Shown here: positions 61,952 to 64,000 of the stretch, piece by piece | How positions within the stretch are numbered: position 1 is the first letter of the stretch | Layout of the letters: every line of letters starts with the position of its first letter | Assembly (NCBI RefSeq): GCF_900102815.1 | Contig: NZ_FNGF01000007.1 | Location: 265,182 to 329,181, forward strand | Source: Glycomyces sambucus | GTDB taxonomy: Bacteria; Actinomycetota; Actinomycetes; Mycobacteriales; Micromonosporaceae | Direction: 5' to 3' | Length of the DNA stretch: 64,000 nt | Position numbers and translations under genes: made by a program | The notes under the pieces: generated by a model | Databases searched by the model: none | What the model saw: only the letters and a program-made list of their open reading frames with translations | Told to the model about the DNA's origin: nothing

Positions 61952-62958
61952 GACGCCTTCCCTTCGGCGAACCTGGGCCGCCGCGCGTGGCGGTCGAGCT
62001 GGCGGCGGGCGTAGATCGCGACGGCGGTGATGATGACGACGCCGCGCAGGACGTCCTTCGCGAACGGGTCGATCTGGAGGACGTTGAACACGGTGTCGAG
62101 GACGGCGAGGATCGCCACGCCCGCGACGGTCCCGGCGACGCCGCCCTTGCCGCCCAGGAGGAGCGTGCCGCCCAGGACGACCGCGGCGATGGCGTCGAGC
62201 TCGTAGAGGTTGGTGTACGCCTCGGCCGAGCCGGTGCCGAAGCGCGCGGCCAGGAGCAGGCCGGCGGCCCCGGCGGTCATGCCGCACAGGATGTGGGCGG
62301 TCATGAGGGTGCGGCCGGTGCGGATGCCGGACATGCGTGCCACGTCGAGGTCGCCGCCCACGGCGTACATGTGGTGGCCGGTGCGCGAGGAGCGCAGGAA
62401 CCAGATCGCCGCCGCGGCCACGGCGAGCATGACCACTGTGGAGACCGGGACGGGCCCGAGGCGGGTGTACCCGAACTGCTGGAACACCGCGGGCACGTCG
62501 CCGGCGGGGCCCTTGTACTGGGTGTCCAGGTAGCCCTTGATGATGAGGCCGGTGCCGAGGGTGGTGATGAACGGGTTGACGCCGAGGTAGGCGGTGACGG
62601 CGCCGTTGGCGGCGCCGACCAGGCCCGAGACGAGGAGGACCGCGGCGATCGCGAGCGGGATGTTCGCGACCTGCCCGTCCATGGTGGTCGCCGCGACGAG
62701 GCTGGAGAGCGCCGCGGTGTAGCCGACCGACAGGTCCAGGGACCGGCACAGGATCACCAGGGTCATGCCGATGGCGAGGAACCCGGTGAGGCTGGTGCGG
62801 GTGAGCATGTCGACGATCGTGGCGGTGGCGAAGAGGTTCCCGCCGTCGAGGGCGACGGCGGTGCCGCCGACGACCAGGACGCCCGCGAGCGCGAGGTAGA
62901 TGAGGGCGGTGGTGCCGAGGCGGGGCTTCTGAAGGCGGGGCTTGTGGAGGCTCGTCAT
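61948..62958 (-). CDS. sugar ABC transporter permease (RbsC-like), first
   Basis: 336 aa, about ten membrane helices. TSLTGFLAIGMTLVILCRSLDLSVGYTAALSSLVAATTM, then YLGVNPFITTLGTGLIIKG and AIAAVVLGGTLLLGGKGGVAGTVAGV match the carbohydrate uptake permease family. ATG 62958 overlaps the ATPase stop in ATGA, so translation is coupled. Two different permeases imply a heterodimeric channel. Confidence 0.92.
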   Translation of the reverse strand: MTSLHKPRLQKPRLGTTALIYLALAGVLVVGGTAVALDGGNLFATATIVDMLTRTSLTGFLAIGMTLVILCRSLDLSVGYTAALSSLVAATTMDGQVANIPLAIAAVLLVSGLVGAANGAVTAYLGVNPFITTLGTGLIIKGYLDTQYKGPAGDVPAVFQQFGYTRLGPVPVSTVVMLAVAAAAIWFLRSSRTGHHMYAVGGDLDVARMSGIRTGRTLMTAHILCGMTAGAAGLLLAARFGTGSAEAYTNLYELDAIAAVVLGGTLLLGGKGGVAGTVAGVAILAVLDTVFNVLQIDPFAKDVLRGVVIITAVAIYARRQLDRHARRPRFAEGKAS

Positions 62959-64000
62959 TCCGGGCCCCTTCCGGTCGCGTAGGCCATGACCTGCTGCTCG
63001 GTGGCGCCGCCGGGCAGTTCCCCGGCGATGCGGCCGTCGTGGAGGACCACGATGCGGTCGGCGAGGCCGATGACCTCGATGAGTTCGGAGGCGATGAGGA
63101 GCACCGCGAGTCCTTCGGCGGCGAGTTCGCGGATGACGGAGTAGAGCTTGTGCTTGGCGCCCACGTCGATCCCGCGCGTGGGCTCGTCGAGGACGATGAT
63201 CCCGGGCTCGGCCGCGAGCCACTTGGCGACGACGACCTTCTGCTGGTTGCCGCCGGAGAGGAAGCGGACCTCCTGGTCCTCGCCGCGGGCGACGAGGGCG
63301 AGGCGGGTGAGGAGTTCGGAGACGCGGGCGAGGCGGCGCCGGGAGTGGACGCGGGCGTTGGCGTCGAGGACCATGCGGGCGTTCGAGCGCACCGACTGCC
63401 ACAGGGCCAGGCCCTGGGCCTTGCGGTCCTCGGTGACGAGGGCGATGCCGGCGCCGATGGCCCTGCGGGGCCTGGTGATGCGGATCGGGGCGCCGTCGAC
63501 CTCGACGGTGCCGCGGGTGAAGGGGGCGATGCCGAAGACGGCCTCGGCGATCTCGGTGCGGCCCGAGCCCTGGAGCCCGGCGAGGCCGACGATCTCCCCG
63601 GCGCGCACGTCGAGGTCGATGCCGTCGATGTAGTCGTTCCCGCCGCCGGTGACCTTGAGCCGGACCTCGCCCTGGACGGTGCCGGGCAGGCGCTCGGGGA
63701 ACTGGGCCTCGATGCGGCGCCCGACCATCTTGGCGACGAGGTCGTCGGGGGTGATGTCGGCGGTGTCGACACTGTCGACCAGGCGCCCGTCCTTGAGGAC
63801 GGTGATCCGGTCGCAGAGGTCGAAGATCTCCTTGAGCCGGTGGGAGACGTAGAGGACGGCGACGTTGCGCTCGCGCAGGCGGCCGATGAGGCGGTACAGC
63901 AGCTCCACCTCGGCGTCGGCGAGCGCGGCGGTCGGCTCGTCCATGCAGATGAGGTCCGCGCCCTGGGAGAGGGCCTTGGCGATCTCGGTGATCTGCTGGT
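62955..64000 (-). CDS. sugar ABC transporter ATP-binding protein (partial, N-terminus outside window)
   Basis: Energises the sugar uptake system. Tandem nucleotide-binding domains of the RbsA type: the visible part begins within the first domain (QQITEIAKALSQGADLICMDEPTAALADAE, Walker B) and continues through YVSHRLKEIFDLCDRITVLKDG into the second domain with GLQGSGRTEIAEAVFG (a typical degenerate Walker A of RbsA second halves), FLSGGNQQKVVVAKWLA and IIVLDEPTRGIDVGAKHKL. Stop overlaps the permease start. The gene runs off the right edge. Confidence 0.92.
   Translation of the reverse strand, partial: QQITEIAKALSQGADLICMDEPTAALADAEVELLYRLIGRLRERNVAVLYVSHRLKEIFDLCDRITVLKDGRLVDSVDTADITPDDLVAKMVGRRIEAQFPERLPGTVQGEVRLKVTGGGNDYIDGIDLDVRAGEIVGLAGLQGSGRTEIAEAVFGIAPFTRGTVEVDGAPIRITRPRRAIGAGIALVTEDRKAQGLALWQSVRSNARMVLDANARVHSRRRLARVSELLTRLALVARGEDQEVRFLSGGNQQKVVVAKWLAAEPGIIVLDEPTRGIDVGAKHKLYSVIRELAAEGLAVLLIASELIEVIGLADRIVVLHDGRIAGELPGGATEQQVMAYATGRGPE

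Overview
The window is about 64 kb of very GC-rich DNA, densely packed with genes. The gene content is that of an actinomycete: a Mec-CysO-CysM cysteine cluster, an acyl-CoA carboxylase with a separate epsilon subunit, an EgtD homologue, an actinobacterial HelD/HelR-type protein, DUF4245, DUF3352 and DUF1707 proteins, SepX/GlpR-like and EXLDI proteins. My best guess is a Glycomyces-like or Micromonospora-like actinomycete; the sequence alone does not settle the genus. No rRNA, tRNA, CRISPR array, insertion sequence or prophage was recognised.

Layout. 1-5.4 kb: a secreted subtilase (C-terminus beyond the window), a DUF1542-type membrane protein and rmuC. 5.4-8.5 kb: ispH and xseA-xseB, bracketed by two inverted copies of a ~72-bp repeat that sit between convergent genes. 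8.5-14.1 kb: DUF4245 protein, PfkB kinase, an EgtD homologue lacking one substrate-binding residue, a histidine phosphatase and small membrane or unknown proteins. 14.1-18.2 kb: HelD/HelR-like ATPase, GNAT, and a DUF2306/MerR divergent pair. 18.2-21.2 kb: a tandem hairpin array, an amidohydrolase with its divergent GntR regulator (whose reading frame has lost its stop), and maf. 21.2-25.1 kb: accE, an NYN protein, accD and birA, i.e. carboxylase subunits next to the ligase that biotinylates the complex. 25-31.9 kb: an HTH regulator, a PH-domain protein, GtrA, an ECF sigma factor fused to its own zinc-finger anti-sigma-like domain, membrane helix and surface domain, a SepX-like protein and trmB. 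32-42 kb: dgt, DUF3352 protein, an Rv1339-like metallo-beta-lactamase-fold protein coupled to murI, an unknown gene flanked by 70-bp repeats, cysM-cysO-mec, and pncB. This last block resembles the Mycobacterium tuberculosis Rv1330c-Rv1339 neighbourhood.

42-50.9 kb: Spo0M-like protein, an EXLDI/ribbon-helix-helix protein followed by a DrrAB-type exporter, an orphan 381-aa protein, a LuxR regulator, a DUF1707 protein, and a two-subunit transketolase facing a SoxR-like [2Fe-2S] MerR regulator across a near-palindromic operator. 51-57.8 kb: VOC protein, epimerase, metallo-hydrolase, GNAT, P-loop kinase, zinc alcohol dehydrogenase (ADH-A type) and a PadR regulator with its membrane target. 57.9-64 kb: one tightly overlapping minus-strand operon for sugar uptake (ATPase, two permeases, lipoprotein) and two TIM-barrel sugar isomerases; the ATPase runs off the right end.

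Two features recur. Many genes on both strands begin 6-7 nt after a TANNNT box with no Shine-Dalgarno sequence, so leaderless transcription looks common. Convergent gene pairs are often separated by long perfect hairpins that look like bidirectional terminators.
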